From assembly GCA_963787645.1 (NCBI GenBank), contig CAWBDS010000002.1, positions 992,001-1,056,000 on the forward strand: a stretch of 64,000 bases of DNA, in the 5' to 3' direction. This DNA comes from Palsa-504 sp963787645. Lineage in GTDB: Bacteria; Actinomycetota; Actinomycetes; Streptosporangiales; Streptosporangiaceae. Shown here piece by piece: positions 1-7,845 of the stretch. Position 1 is the first letter of the stretch; every line of letters starts with the position of its first letter. The notes under the pieces are model-generated. The model saw only the letters and a list, made by a program, of their open reading frames with translations. It did no database searches and had not been told where the DNA came from. Both the position numbers and the translations under genes were made by a program.

Positions 1-806
1 CCCTGAGCGAGCGGTTGTACCCGGTTCGTGACAAGGTGCTGGACAAGGCCCGGCTGCGGCCCGGTGACACCGTGCTGGATGTGGGTGCCGGTGACGGCCT
101 GATTGCCTTCGGCGTGCTGGACCGGCTCAGTCCGGCGGGCCGGGTGATCTTCTGCGACATCTCCCAGGACCTGCTTGACCACTGCCAGGAGGCGGCCTGC
201 GCCGAGGGGGTGCTGGAAAGGTGCGCTTTCGTCCGGGCCTCGGCTGATGCGCTGGATGGCATCGCGGATTCGTCGGTGGATGTTGTTACCACCAGGGCGG
301 TGCTTGTTTACGTGAAGGACAAGGCAGCAGCGCTGGGGGAGTTCTACCGGGTGCTGAGACCCGGCGGGCGGATCAGCTTGGCCGAGCCGGTCAATGCGCT
401 GATGGACGTCTTTAGCCCGGACCGGTTCATCGGTTACGACATCACCCCGGTCAAGGCACTGGCCGCCAAGGTGCAGGCGCTGTATGAGTCCATCCAGCCG
501 CCAGGCACCGATCCGATGGTTGACTTCGACGAGCGTGACCTGCTGCGGCATGCCGAGCATGCCGGGTTCCCCGTGATCGATCTTGAATTGCGGCTGACCG
601 TGAAGAAGGCCCGGCGGCCGCTCCCGTGGGAACGGTTCCTGCGCACATCGGGCAACCCGCTGATCCCGCCCGTGGGCAAGGCCCTTGACCGGACTCTCAG
701 CCCGGCAGAGGTCACTGAGTTCGCCAGCTACCTCAAGCCGCTGGTGGAATCGGGGACCGGCATAGAACGCCGGGCGTTCGCCTACCTGACCGCCGCTAAG
801 GAGTAG
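1..806 (+). CDS. Class I SAM-dependent methyltransferase, 5' end outside window
   Basis: Transfers a methyl group from S-adenosylmethionine to an unknown acceptor, probably in the cytosol. The glycine-rich SAM motif VLDVGAGDGL is at about residues 20-30. An acidic strand end (FCDIS) and the post-motif segment LRPGGRISLAEP are typical of the UbiE/arsenite-methyltransferase-like class. The frame is open to the first base and an in-frame TTG at 15 is a poor start, so I treat the gene as truncated by the window edge. The C-terminal half carries no substrate-specific motif I can name. It reads toward the IS66 element with about 300 non-coding bases between. Confidence 0.85.
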   Translation, partial: LSERLYPVRDKVLDKARLRPGDTVLDVGAGDGLIAFGVLDRLSPAGRVIFCDISQDLLDHCQEAACAEGVLERCAFVRASADALDGIADSSVDVVTTRAVLVYVKDKAAALGEFYRVLRPGGRISLAEPVNALMDVFSPDRFIGYDITPVKALAAKVQALYESIQPPGTDPMVDFDERDLLRHAEHAGFPVIDLELRLTVKKARRPLPWERFLRTSGNPLIPPVGKALDRTLSPAEVTEFASYLKPLVESGTGIERRAFAYLTAAKE

Positions 807-1103
807 CCGTCCAGCGCACGACCCACGGTGGCGAGCCGCTCTTACCGCGTGCAAGACAGGAGCGCCGGGGTGCCGGCCGCCGGGCAGGGCAAGAGAGGCC
901 GCCTCATCGGCTCGGCGGTGGAGGCCCTGCATGCCGGCACCTTTGCGGCCGCGGCGCTGACCGCCGCGGGGGCACCTGCCGTCGCTGGTGACTGGCCTGC
1001 CCGCTGGAGCCTGGGCAGGGACAAGGATCTCCCCAGCCGCTGGAGGTGACACGCGGCGGGTGGTGGTTGAAGCTTTAGCCGGGGTTGACCATGATCGGGG
1101 CTT
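807..1103. other. Intergenic gap left of the IS66 element
   Basis: No convincing gene in these 297 bases. A 73-codon open frame at 828-1049 has no recognisable motif and no ribosome site. The left end of the insertion sequence should lie here. GGGTGGTGGTTGAAGC near 1058-1073 loosely resembles the inverse of sequence near 2670-2690, but the match (about 11 of 16) is too weak to call terminal repeats. Confidence 0.4.
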
Positions 1104-2669
1104 GTGTCTTGTGATGCGCCCGGCGTGCCCGCTGGCAGCGGAGATCAGCGTGCGCTGGTTGCCCGGCTGCGGGCTGTCATCGAGGCCAAGGACACCGAGA
1201 TCGGCGTGCTGCGGGGCGAGCTGGAGGCCTCCCGGGAGCAGTCCCGGCGGCTGGAGCTGAGGGTGGCGGAGCTGGAACGCCGTCTTGGGCAGGACAGCAC
1301 GACCTCGGGGACGCCGCCGTCGAAGGATCCGGTCGGGGCACGGGAGCGGCGCAAGGCCGAGCGCGCGAAGCAGCGGCAGTCCTCGGAGCGGGAACGCCGC
1401 AAGGACCGTAAGCGCGGCGGCCAGCTCGGGCATCCCGGCGCGGGGCTGCCGCGGGACCCGGATCCGGACGAGCGGGCAGAGATGCCGCCGCCGGCGGAAT
1501 GCTCGCGGTGCGGGGCCGGCCTGGACGCCGTGCTGCACCGCTCGGGGACGTGGTGGTCGCAGGTCCGGGACGTGCGCATCGCCAGTTTCGTGACCGAGTA
1601 CCTGCTGCCGTTGCTGACCTGCCCGTGCTGCGGGAAGGTCAGCGCCGCGGCGGCCCCGCCGTGGGCGTACCCGGGCAGCGTGTCCTACGGGCCGGGGATC
1701 AACACCGCCGCGGTGCTGCTGTCCTCCTACGGCAACGTGCCGGCCGAGCGGACCGCGAACCTGATCGGCATGCTGCTCGGGGTGCCGGTCTCGCCCGGGT
1801 TCGTGGATCTGGCCAGTGAGCGGCTCTCGGCCCGGCTGCAGGACGCCGGGTTCGATGACGCCATGCAAGCCGCCCTGGGCAACGAGCCGGCGCTGGCGGC
1901 CGATGAGACGCCCGTCAACCTGACCGACCCGCACGCCGGGCTGGCAGAGCAGGACGCAGGGGCGCCGCACGTGCTGGTGATCCGCACCCCGCACCAGGGG
2001 CTGACCTGGCTGCAGGCGCTGGGGTCGCGGCAGCACGCCGCGATCACCGCGGTCCTGGCGTTCTTCACCGGGTTCTTGATCAGCGACGGGTACGGCGCTT
2101 ACCAGGATCTCCTCCCGAAGCTGGCCGGCGTGCAGCAATGCTGCCAGCACGTCATCCGCCGCTGCCGCGCGGTCACCAAACTCGGCCCCGGCGGCCTGCA
2201 GTCCTGGGCCGCCGACGTGATCGAGATCCTCCGTGAGGCGCACCAGGCCGTCCAGCACGCCCTGGCCAGGGGTGACCCCGTGCTCGATGAGCAGCTGCTG
2301 GCCAAGCTGCGCGAGCGCTACGACGAGGCCGTCGCCTTCGGCATCACGCACAACCGGCTGCGGGACTGGCACGAGGGTAACCATCCCGGCTACACCCTCG
2401 GCTGCTGGCTGCGCGACTACAAGGAACAGGTCTGGCTGTTCACCCGCGAGTTCTGCGTCGAGTGGACGAACAACTGCTCCGAGCAGGCCATCAAGGCCGC
2501 CAAACGGCACCAGGCCGTCTCCGGGTACTGGCACACCCCGCGCACCCTCGCCCGGTGGTGCCGCATCCGCAGCTACCTCGACTCCGCCGCCAGCTACGGC
2601 CTCACCGCGCTCGACGCCATCACCCGCGCCCTCGCCGGAGATCCGTGGCTTCCGGGTCAAGCAGCCTGA
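1104..2669 (+). mobile_element. IS66-family transposase (single-ORF type)
   Basis: DDE-type transposase of 521 aa that would cut and join the ends of its own element. Domains in order: a leucine-rich coiled coil at about 15-65 (leader found in IS66 TnpC), a basic linker with SGTPPSKD, a zinc-binding domain with CSRCG (about 133) and CPCCG (about 173), then the catalytic core. The first acidic residue is probably in ADETPVNL, the second in ISDGYGAY, and the last in the WTNNCSEQAIKAAK block. GTG at 1104 is chosen because the nearby ATG at 1091 runs into a stop. The TnpA and TnpB partners of classical IS66 are absent, as in many actinobacterial relatives. It reads intact. Confidence 0.9.
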
Positions 2670-2691
2670 AACCACAGCCCATGCCCCACCC

Positions 2692-2928
2692 CTGAATGGA
2701 CACGTCAGTTTTCCCGGCGGAGGACATCTCAGCATCGAGTTCACCGATGATGCGCCCGATGATGAGCAGCCGCGTCTGGGTGCCTGGCTTGAGCTGCGCG
2801 CCGACGACCCAGCTGCCGTCCTCCAGGCCGCCCTCGAGGCAGGGCTTACCGAGGTCAAGCACCCGGGCCATCCGTATTACTTCATGATTCCCGGCGGCCA
2901 GGTGTTCACTATCGCGTCAACGAGCTGA
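2692..2928 (+). pseudogene. VOC (glyoxalase/bleomycin-resistance) protein, C-terminal remnant
   Basis: After the transposase stop an open frame encodes the second half of a VOC-fold protein. A strand with GHVSFPGGGHLSIEF is followed by an acidic loop, the helix WLELRADDPAAVLQAALEAG and the closing strands ending in IPGGQVFTIAS. That is roughly 75 residues of a usual 115-130. The first babab module is missing and I cannot find it to the left of the transposase. It has no start codon of its own. Most likely the insertion of the IS66 element, with loss of one flank, removed the front of the gene. There are no metal ligands to judge activity by. Confidence 0.6.
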
Positions 2929-3002
2929 ACGCGGCGGATGAGTACGGTGTTAGGCGCGCATCGATGAGGATTCTGGCGAGCCGCATTGCCGACTGGGCTT
3001 GG

Positions 3003-4090
3003 TCACATGTGGGCAGGCCTACGTATGAGGCGGAAGCCAATCACGTAGTTTGACCGAGTGGGTAGCAAGTGGTTCCGGAACGCGGAACGCGCCCCGTATG
3101 CGAGATAGTCCCAGCCTCCCCCGCGTAGTGCCTTTTCCAGGGGATCCAGCTTAGGCGGAGCGGAGTACGAACCATAGTACCAATTGTCCATCCACTCCCA
3201 GATATTGCCGTGGATGTCGTACAATCCCCATGGGTTCGGCCTCTTCTTCCCTACCTCATGCGCGTATTCTTCGCCGCCCTGAGTAATGTCCTATACCAGC
3301 CAAAGAAACGCATGTCACGCTGATCGTCGCCGAAGCTAAACTCAGTGTCAGTCCCGGCCCGGGCAGCGTATTCCCACTCCTCCTCGGCGGGCAGGTAATA
3401 TGAGTTATCCTTGTCTTGTTCGCTCAGTCGATCAAGATAACGCTGCACGTCGTACCAGCTAACGTTGACTGCCGGATACCCGTCTCCATTGCGTAGGTGT
3501 GGATCTCCTTTCCACGGCTCCGTCCCCATAAGCTCCCGCCACTGACGCTGTGTGACGGCGTAGGTTCCCATATAGAATGGCCTGCCTACTGCGACCTGGT
3601 GCGGCGGCCGTTCATTCTCTTCGCCATTCTCGGAGCCCATAACAAACGCGCCCGGCAAGATAAGATTGAAGTTCATTCCCCAAGGACTGACCCAGTCCTT
3701 AATTCCTACAACCCGCAGCAGGTCAGCCAGGCCTTTCGTATATTCTTGACGAAAGTCCGCGTGCCTCTTGCCGACCAGAAAGTACGGTATTTCGCAATCC
3801 TCAGCAAGCAGCGGAAGCACCACTACCGTACCGGTGCTGGCCTCAGTCTCATATTTGGTCTGCCACTCAGTACCAACCCATCCCGACTCCATACTGGCCC
3901 GCGTCAGCCAGACCGCGACGTACGTTGCTCCGCTAAGTCCTTTCTGTACCTTCTGGGTTATGCGGTCGCCGACTCCGATTTCCCACTCGTCTAGCCAGAC
4001 GTCAAGGCCGGTTCGTTTCAGGTCTTCCGCCAGACGCAAGGGGCCATCGATATCACGGCTCGAGTGGCTAATGAAGATACTTGGGGGCAT
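3003..4090 (-). pseudogene. TIR domain - FGE/sulfatase-modifying domain fusion, frameshifted
   Basis: The N-terminal frame (3251-4090) begins with a TIR_2 domain: FISHSSRD at residue 6, then WLDEWEIGVGD, where Glu37 sits at the usual NADase glutamate position. A formylglycine-generating-enzyme-like domain starts near residue 145 (LPGAFVMGSENG). The FGE domain continues in another frame from about 3290 down to 3003, with GNIWEW, RGGGWD and GFRLIRR. The frames meet near 3291, where FFGWY should run into DITQGGEEYAHEVG; one missing base explains it. G+C is visibly lower than in neighbouring genes, suggesting transfer. TIR domains often consume NAD in defence or signalling. The FGE-like part may bind ligand rather than oxidise cysteine. 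A sequencing error is possible. Confidence 0.8.
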
Positions 4091-4624
4091 ACCGTCCCCT
4101 CCACATCCAGATCGACATGAAGGTTGGCTAGCATCCGCAATTTACCCATTTCGGCATCAGTGTAACCTGCAGTCTTGACAGGCCGGAGAAGGTTTCCCAG
4201 CATCCACCTCCCGGGTCGGCACCTTTTACTGGTGTGGACCGGGGCAGGGATTAGGGCCGGGTCCCGGCGACGTCGGCCCATACGCGGCTATCGAGGTTCG
4301 ATGTGCCGAGTGCGGTGGCGGCGGCGAGCGCGAGCGCAGTATGGGTCTGGGCACGGCGGACCAGACCCGGCAGTGGCCTGGCCCTGTCCCTGGCCGAGTA
4401 GCTTGTGCGCCTCCGTGGCAAGTTCCTCAGCGCGGCGGAAATGCTCTAAGTCCGGTCATTGGTGCTCCAGTTGTCTCGCTGCCGGTTCCTGGAGTGATAC
4501 CGCACAGGCTCAGCGCGAACTCCGGCGCGCCGAGTCAGCGGCGTCCAGCGGCGGTGTTCCCGGAACGGGACTACAATGCATCAGCCCCATTTCGCAGGAC
4601 TTTCTTTTTCGCGGCGGCCTCCGG
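4091..4624. other. Intergenic region upstream of the TIR-FGE gene
   Basis: No supported gene. Frames at 4018-4281 (minus) and 4175-5005 (plus) are open but arginine- and serine-rich, overlap real genes and have no family features. Composition changes from the lower-GC TIR region to the higher-GC flank within this stretch, so it may hold the edge of a transferred segment. Confidence 0.4.
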
Positions 4625-4828
4625 CTAGTTCGGGTTCTCCTGCTCGTCCTGGCCTTGGCCGATGCGCTGCTCCGCGGCATCTACAGCACGGTCAATCTGC
4701 TCATCGTGCTGATGGTCGGAGTCGCGGTCGGCGAACCCCGCTACCTCGTTGATCCCCTTGTCGGCCTGCTCCGGGTGCTCATCGGCGTAGGCATGCGCCT
4801 TCTTCTCCAAATCGCCGAACTCGCTCAT
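4625..4828 (-). CDS. Small acidic MT0933/Rv0909-type antitoxin-like protein
   Basis: A 67-aa hydrophilic helical protein. The pattern of short amphipathic helices (DLEKKAHAYADEHPEQADKGI, then DEQIDRAVDAAEQRIG) matches the MT0933 antitoxin family of actinobacteria (Rv0909 in Mycobacterium), a family also seen without a toxin. A strong ribosome site AGGAGG lies just before the ATG at 4828, which decides the start. No toxin gene is adjacent: a SRPBCC protein occurs at 19.7-20.1 kb, but it is far away and not evidently related to Rv0910. A general stress or CsbD-like role is an alternative. Confidence 0.7.
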   Translation of the reverse strand: MSEFGDLEKKAHAYADEHPEQADKGINEVAGFADRDSDHQHDEQIDRAVDAAEQRIGQGQDEQENPN

Positions 4829-5162
4829 GACATCCTCCTGCCTCTCACCGGGTCAGGCCTCCTACCTGGCCGCGTTCCCTGCACGCCTACCCCCACGCCG
4901 GCCGCCGATGCGCCGGCGCCTTCGCGAAGACTGTTGCATAAACCGAATCGGGCTCGCCTGCTCGCCGATTCTGAGCGTCGGCGATACTGGCAACACGGAC
5001 AGTAACGGTCAAGCATCTCCCGACTACAAGATGTCAAGTGTGTCGTGGGCCCTCACACAACACCGATTGGCCCTGTTGACCCCTACCTGGCCCGCGATCT
5101 CGCCGCGGCAGCGTCCGCTGGACTACTCCCTCGGGGCGGCAGTACGTCACCGAACCAACCCG
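4829..5162. other. Intergenic region
   Basis: About 330 bases between the antitoxin-like gene and the end of the OsmC gene. Only overlapping low-quality frames are open here. I see no motif, RNA gene or clear terminator. The sequence before the 4828 start supplies its ribosome site and presumably its promoter. Confidence 0.4.
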
Positions 5163-5681
5163 CTACCCCGTCTGACCAGGCGATGCTGACACCGACAGCC
5201 GAGCCGGGTTAGCCAGTGTCTGGTACACCACGCAGTACCGCTCAGTCAGGCGGATCAGCGTCTGAAGCTGCTCGGCGCTGGCCTCGGTGTCCAGCTCGAA
5301 CGTCAGCCGGATCGACCGGAAGCCGACGGGTGCGTCCCTGGCTACCGCGAGGGTGCCACGGAAGTCCAGGTCACCCTCGGCGCTGACCGTTCCCCCGCGT
5401 ACCTCGATGCCCAGCGATGTCGCCACCGCCCGCAGCGTCACGCCCGCGCACGCCACCAGCGCCTGCAGCAGCATGTCGCCGGAGCAGGCCAGCGAGCCGT
5501 CTCCGCCCGTCGCGGGGTGCAGACCCGCCACGGCCAGCGCCTTCCCGGTCTCCACCGAGCAGGAGATGGCCTGGTCATCGAGCTCAGCACGGGCCCGCAG
5601 GGTAATCACCGCCTGCTCGGGGTGCTCCCGGTAGGCATCCTTAAGCGGCTGTTGTACGGCCCGCAGCTCAGTGCCGTCCAC
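5163..5681 (-). CDS. OsmC/Ohr-family protein
   Basis: 172-aa OsmC-fold protein; the family includes cysteine-dependent organic hydroperoxide reductases. Visible features are an N-terminal strand pair around VITLRARAEL, the central helix MLLQALVACAGVTLRAVA carrying the conserved second cysteine, and the C-terminal half SIRLTFELDTEASAEQLQTLIRLTERYC. The other conserved cysteine could be the one in SLACSGD, close before the helix, so the thiol pair is not certain. The frame is open far upstream, but GTG at 5681 directly after GAGGAGG is the likely start. It follows the two-helix membrane gene on the same strand with about 30 bases between. Confidence 0.8.
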   Translation of the reverse strand: MDGTELRAVQQPLKDAYREHPEQAVITLRARAELDDQAISCSVETGKALAVAGLHPATGGDGSLACSGDMLLQALVACAGVTLRAVATSLGIEVRGGTVSAEGDLDFRGTLAVARDAPVGFRSIRLTFELDTEASAEQLQTLIRLTERYCVVYQTLANPARLSVSASPGQTG

Positions 5682-5713
5682 GGCGCCCTCCTCCTCTAAC
5701 CCGACCTCCCACC

Positions 5714-6023
5714 CTAACGAGCCGCCGGATCGCCGGAAGTGACGATCGCGCCGAGTATCTCGTTCGCTTCCCCGATGAGCCGGGGGATGGCCTGCCGGAG
5801 CGACCGCACGCCCGCGACCTCCAAACCCCAGCCGAAGGCGACCACCACCAGCGGGACGAGCACGGCGGGCGCCAGCCCGCTGATCCCCCGAGACCAGCAA
5901 CGAAACTCCGCCTGCCACAACGCTGAGGAGGACCAGTACGGCGCCTGCACCGATCACTCGCTCGAAAACTCGTGCCTCCGGAGAAAACTCAAATGGCGGA
6001 TCGGCGACCTGCGGCCAGGTCAT
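5714..6023 (-). pseudogene. Two-helix membrane protein, frameshifted at a G5 run
   Basis: The first frame from ATG 6023 (or 6038) encodes a soluble start and one membrane helix (VIGAGAVLVLLSVVAGGVSL). A second frame ending at 5714 encodes another helix (LAPAVLVPLVVVAFGWGLEVAG) and a soluble tail. Reading the minus-strand run of five G at 5885-5889 as four joins them smoothly through LLVSGISGLAP into a roughly 100-aa hairpin protein. The family is unknown to me. The homopolymer context makes a sequencing error as likely as a real mutation. Confidence 0.55.
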
Positions 6024-6053
6024 CGTCCGGTCTCGCATAAGCAGATGATCGCA

Positions 6054-6407
6054 CTACAGCAACCCGGCCAGGCGATAAAGCACGAGCGATCCCGCCACGG
6101 CCACGTTCAGGCTCTTGCCCGAGCCGACCATCGGGATCTCCACGGCCGCGTCGAGCAGGTCCAGCGCCTCGGGCGGGATGCCAGTCCGCTCGTGGCCGAG
6201 CACCGCGATCGTGCGCTCCCGGGCCGCGGGCAGGTCGGCCAGGCAGGCGCCGACCGCGTCGCAGGTGCGCAGGAGCGTGCCGAGGTTGGCCCCGTGCATC
6301 GGCCACAGCGGGGCGGCGATCAGGTGATCCCAGCATTGGTGCCGGCGGTGTCGCCGCTGGCGGGCCAGATCCCGGCGGGTCCGGACCCGGATCTGCGGGC
6401 TGCTCAC
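6054..6407 (-). CDS. SpoU/TrmH-type rRNA/tRNA 2'-O-methyltransferase, internally shortened
   Basis: SPOUT-fold RNA ribose methylase fragment of 117 aa. Motif 1 is present (ANLGTLLRTCDAVG), as are motif 2 (VLGHERTGIP) and motif 3 (IPMVGSGKSLNVAVAGSLVLY). Between motif 1 and motif 2 family members carry some 60-70 residues, here replaced by a direct join of GACL to ADLPAAR at about 6237-6242. The frame is kept, and the join falls on CTGGCC, a plausible microhomology. The start is taken as GTG 6407, since no better codon precedes RRDLARQRR. Without the missing segment the SAM-binding knot should not form, so it is probably inactive. Divergent from the serpin gene. Confidence 0.7.
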   Translation of the reverse strand: MSSPQIRVRTRRDLARQRRHRRHQCWDHLIAAPLWPMHGANLGTLLRTCDAVGACLADLPAARERTIAVLGHERTGIPPEALDLLDAAVEIPMVGSGKSLNVAVAGSLVLYRLAGLL

Positions 6408-6530
6408 CAGCCCGTGAGGTGCTCCGAGCCTGCTGTCATGTGGTGCGGTGCTTCGCGGCGCACCGGGGCCATCACCGGTAACAGGGATTGCCACCAGGAT
6501 ATGCAACCGGACCGCGCCGCGGGCCGTCTG

Positions 6531-7790
6531 ATGCGCATGAAGAACGAGTCGCGGATCGCCGTCGGGCTGCTGCTGGCGATAGGCCTGGCGGGGTGCGGGA
6601 CGACGACGCCGGCGGCGCCGCCGCAGCCGGCCCCGGTCATCGCCCACGGCGTGGCGCTGCGCGAGCCGCTGGTGAGCCCGCGCCCCTACGGCGCGGCCGA
6701 CACCGCATTCGGCCTCGACGTGCTCGGCGCCTGGTGCCGGTCCGATCCGCAGGCCAACCTGGTCCTGTCACCGTCCAGCCTGGCCAGCGGGCTGGGCATG
6801 GCCTACCTCGGCGCGCGCGGGGCCACCGCGCGGGCCATGGGCGGCGTGCTGCACCTGCCGGCGGCCAGCGACCCTGAGCTCGAGGCCGGGCTGCAGGCAC
6901 GCTCCGCGGCGCTCCGCGGGCTCGACGGGCCCGGCGTGACCGTGAACGCAGCCAACCAGGTCTGGGCCGACCCGTCCCTGGTCACCCGGCGCGGCTACCT
7001 GAACGCCGTGGCCACTGGCTACGACGCGGGCGTGGCGCAGGTCCCGCTGCTGCGCGACCCGGACCAGGCCACGCAGCAGATCGACCGGGCCATCGCCACC
7101 GCGACCCATGGGCTGATCCCGCAACTGCTGGCTCCGGGATCGCTGCAGCAGATCGGCTGGGTACTGACCGACGCGCTCTACCTGAAAGCGGCCTGGGCCA
7201 CCCCGTTCGAGGCCAGCCGCACCGTTCCAGGGCCGTTTACCACGCCCGGCGGGAACACCGTCACCGCGCAGTTCATGAACGGCGGCCCGTATCCGTCGGC
7301 GAGCCTGGACGGCTGGACCGCCGTCAGGGTCTCCTATCGCGGCGGCCGCCTGGCCATGGTCGCCCTGCTGCCGCCACCAACCGCCAGCGGCTGTACCCTG
7401 CCCGCCGCCAAGCAACTCGCCACGCTGTCCGCAGGCGGAGCGCCGGACCGTGAAATCTCGCTGCCCAAGGTGAACCTCCGAGCAAAGCTGAGCATGAAGG
7501 GCCTGCTCAGCGCGCTGGGCATGGGTATCGCGTTCACCCCGGGCGCTGACTTCGGCGGGTTGTCCCCGCAGGCCTGCTGCATCGGCCTGGTCGAGCACGC
7601 GGCCACCCTGCAGGTCGGCGAAAAGGGCACCGTGGCCAGCGCCGCGACCGCCGTCGGCGTGATGCCCAGCGACGCGCAGGCCGGGCCGCCGCCGGTCATC
7701 TTCGACCGCCCCTACCTGATGGTGATCACCGACCGCAGCACCGGAGAGCCCCTGTTCATGGCCCGCGTCACCGACCCGGCGCAGTCCTGA
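6531..7790 (+). CDS. Serpin-family protease inhibitor, lipoprotein
   Basis: 419-aa serpin with a lipoprotein signal: basic MRMKNESR, a hydrophobic stretch and lipobox LAGC with Cys22. It is therefore likely anchored outside the membrane. The serpin fold is clear from LVLSPSSLASGLGMAYLGA, VLTDALYLKAAWATPF, ISLPKVNL and the C-terminal DRPYLMVITD and PLFMARV. The reactive-loop hinge (about 363-374) reads EKGTVASAATAV, with Gly at P15, Thr at P14 and small residues after it. That pattern is found in inhibitory serpins, so it probably traps a serine or cysteine protease. The scissile bond would lie near residue 379. A longer upstream frame to 5739 is antisense shadow. ATG 6531 or 6537 both fit. 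Confidence 0.9.
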   Translation: MRMKNESRIAVGLLLAIGLAGCGTTTPAAPPQPAPVIAHGVALREPLVSPRPYGAADTAFGLDVLGAWCRSDPQANLVLSPSSLASGLGMAYLGARGATARAMGGVLHLPAASDPELEAGLQARSAALRGLDGPGVTVNAANQVWADPSLVTRRGYLNAVATGYDAGVAQVPLLRDPDQATQQIDRAIATATHGLIPQLLAPGSLQQIGWVLTDALYLKAAWATPFEASRTVPGPFTTPGGNTVTAQFMNGGPYPSASLDGWTAVRVSYRGGRLAMVALLPPPTASGCTLPAAKQLATLSAGGAPDREISLPKVNLRAKLSMKGLLSALGMGIAFTPGADFGGLSPQACCIGLVEHAATLQVGEKGTVASAATAVGVMPSDAQAGPPPVIFDRPYLMVITDRSTGEPLFMARVTDPAQS

Positions 7791-7800
7791 ATCGCGGACC

Positions 7801-7822
7801 GACGCACCACGGCCCGTTCGGC
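7801..7822 (-). repeat. Dispersed 22-bp repeat, copy 1 (core GCCGAACGGGCC)
   Basis: On the minus strand this reads GCCGAACGGGCCGTGGTGC plus three more bases, identical over 22 bases to 43081-43102 and over 19 to 53088-53106. It sits between the convergent serpin and dehydrogenase genes, next to an A-run/T-run (AAAAGGTTTT). The GGCC-GAACG-GGCC core can form a short hairpin. Its function is unknown; a terminator or palindromic repeat is possible. Confidence 0.7.
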
Positions 7823-7845
7823 CAAAAGGTTTTAGCCGTTCCAGG

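Noticed and set aside
828..1049. Possible small gene left of the transposase
   Set aside because: No ribosome site, no motif, composition of random high-GC open frame.
2673..2700. Terminal inverted repeat of the IS66 element
   Set aside because: The best match to the left side is about 11 of 16 bases and no 8-bp target duplication was found.
4290..4325. tRNA-like T-loop (GGTTCGATG)
   Set aside because: No pairing stem around the loop and no acceptor or anticodon arms.
4175..5005. 276-codon plus-strand frame with hydrophobic second half
   Set aside because: It lies antisense to the well-supported antitoxin-like gene and its hydrophobic run mirrors that gene's acidic helices.
5739..6530. Upstream extension of the serpin reading frame (about 260 codons)
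   Set aside because: It is antisense to the SpoU and membrane-protein genes, charged and low in complexity; the lipoprotein signal at 6531 gives a natural start.
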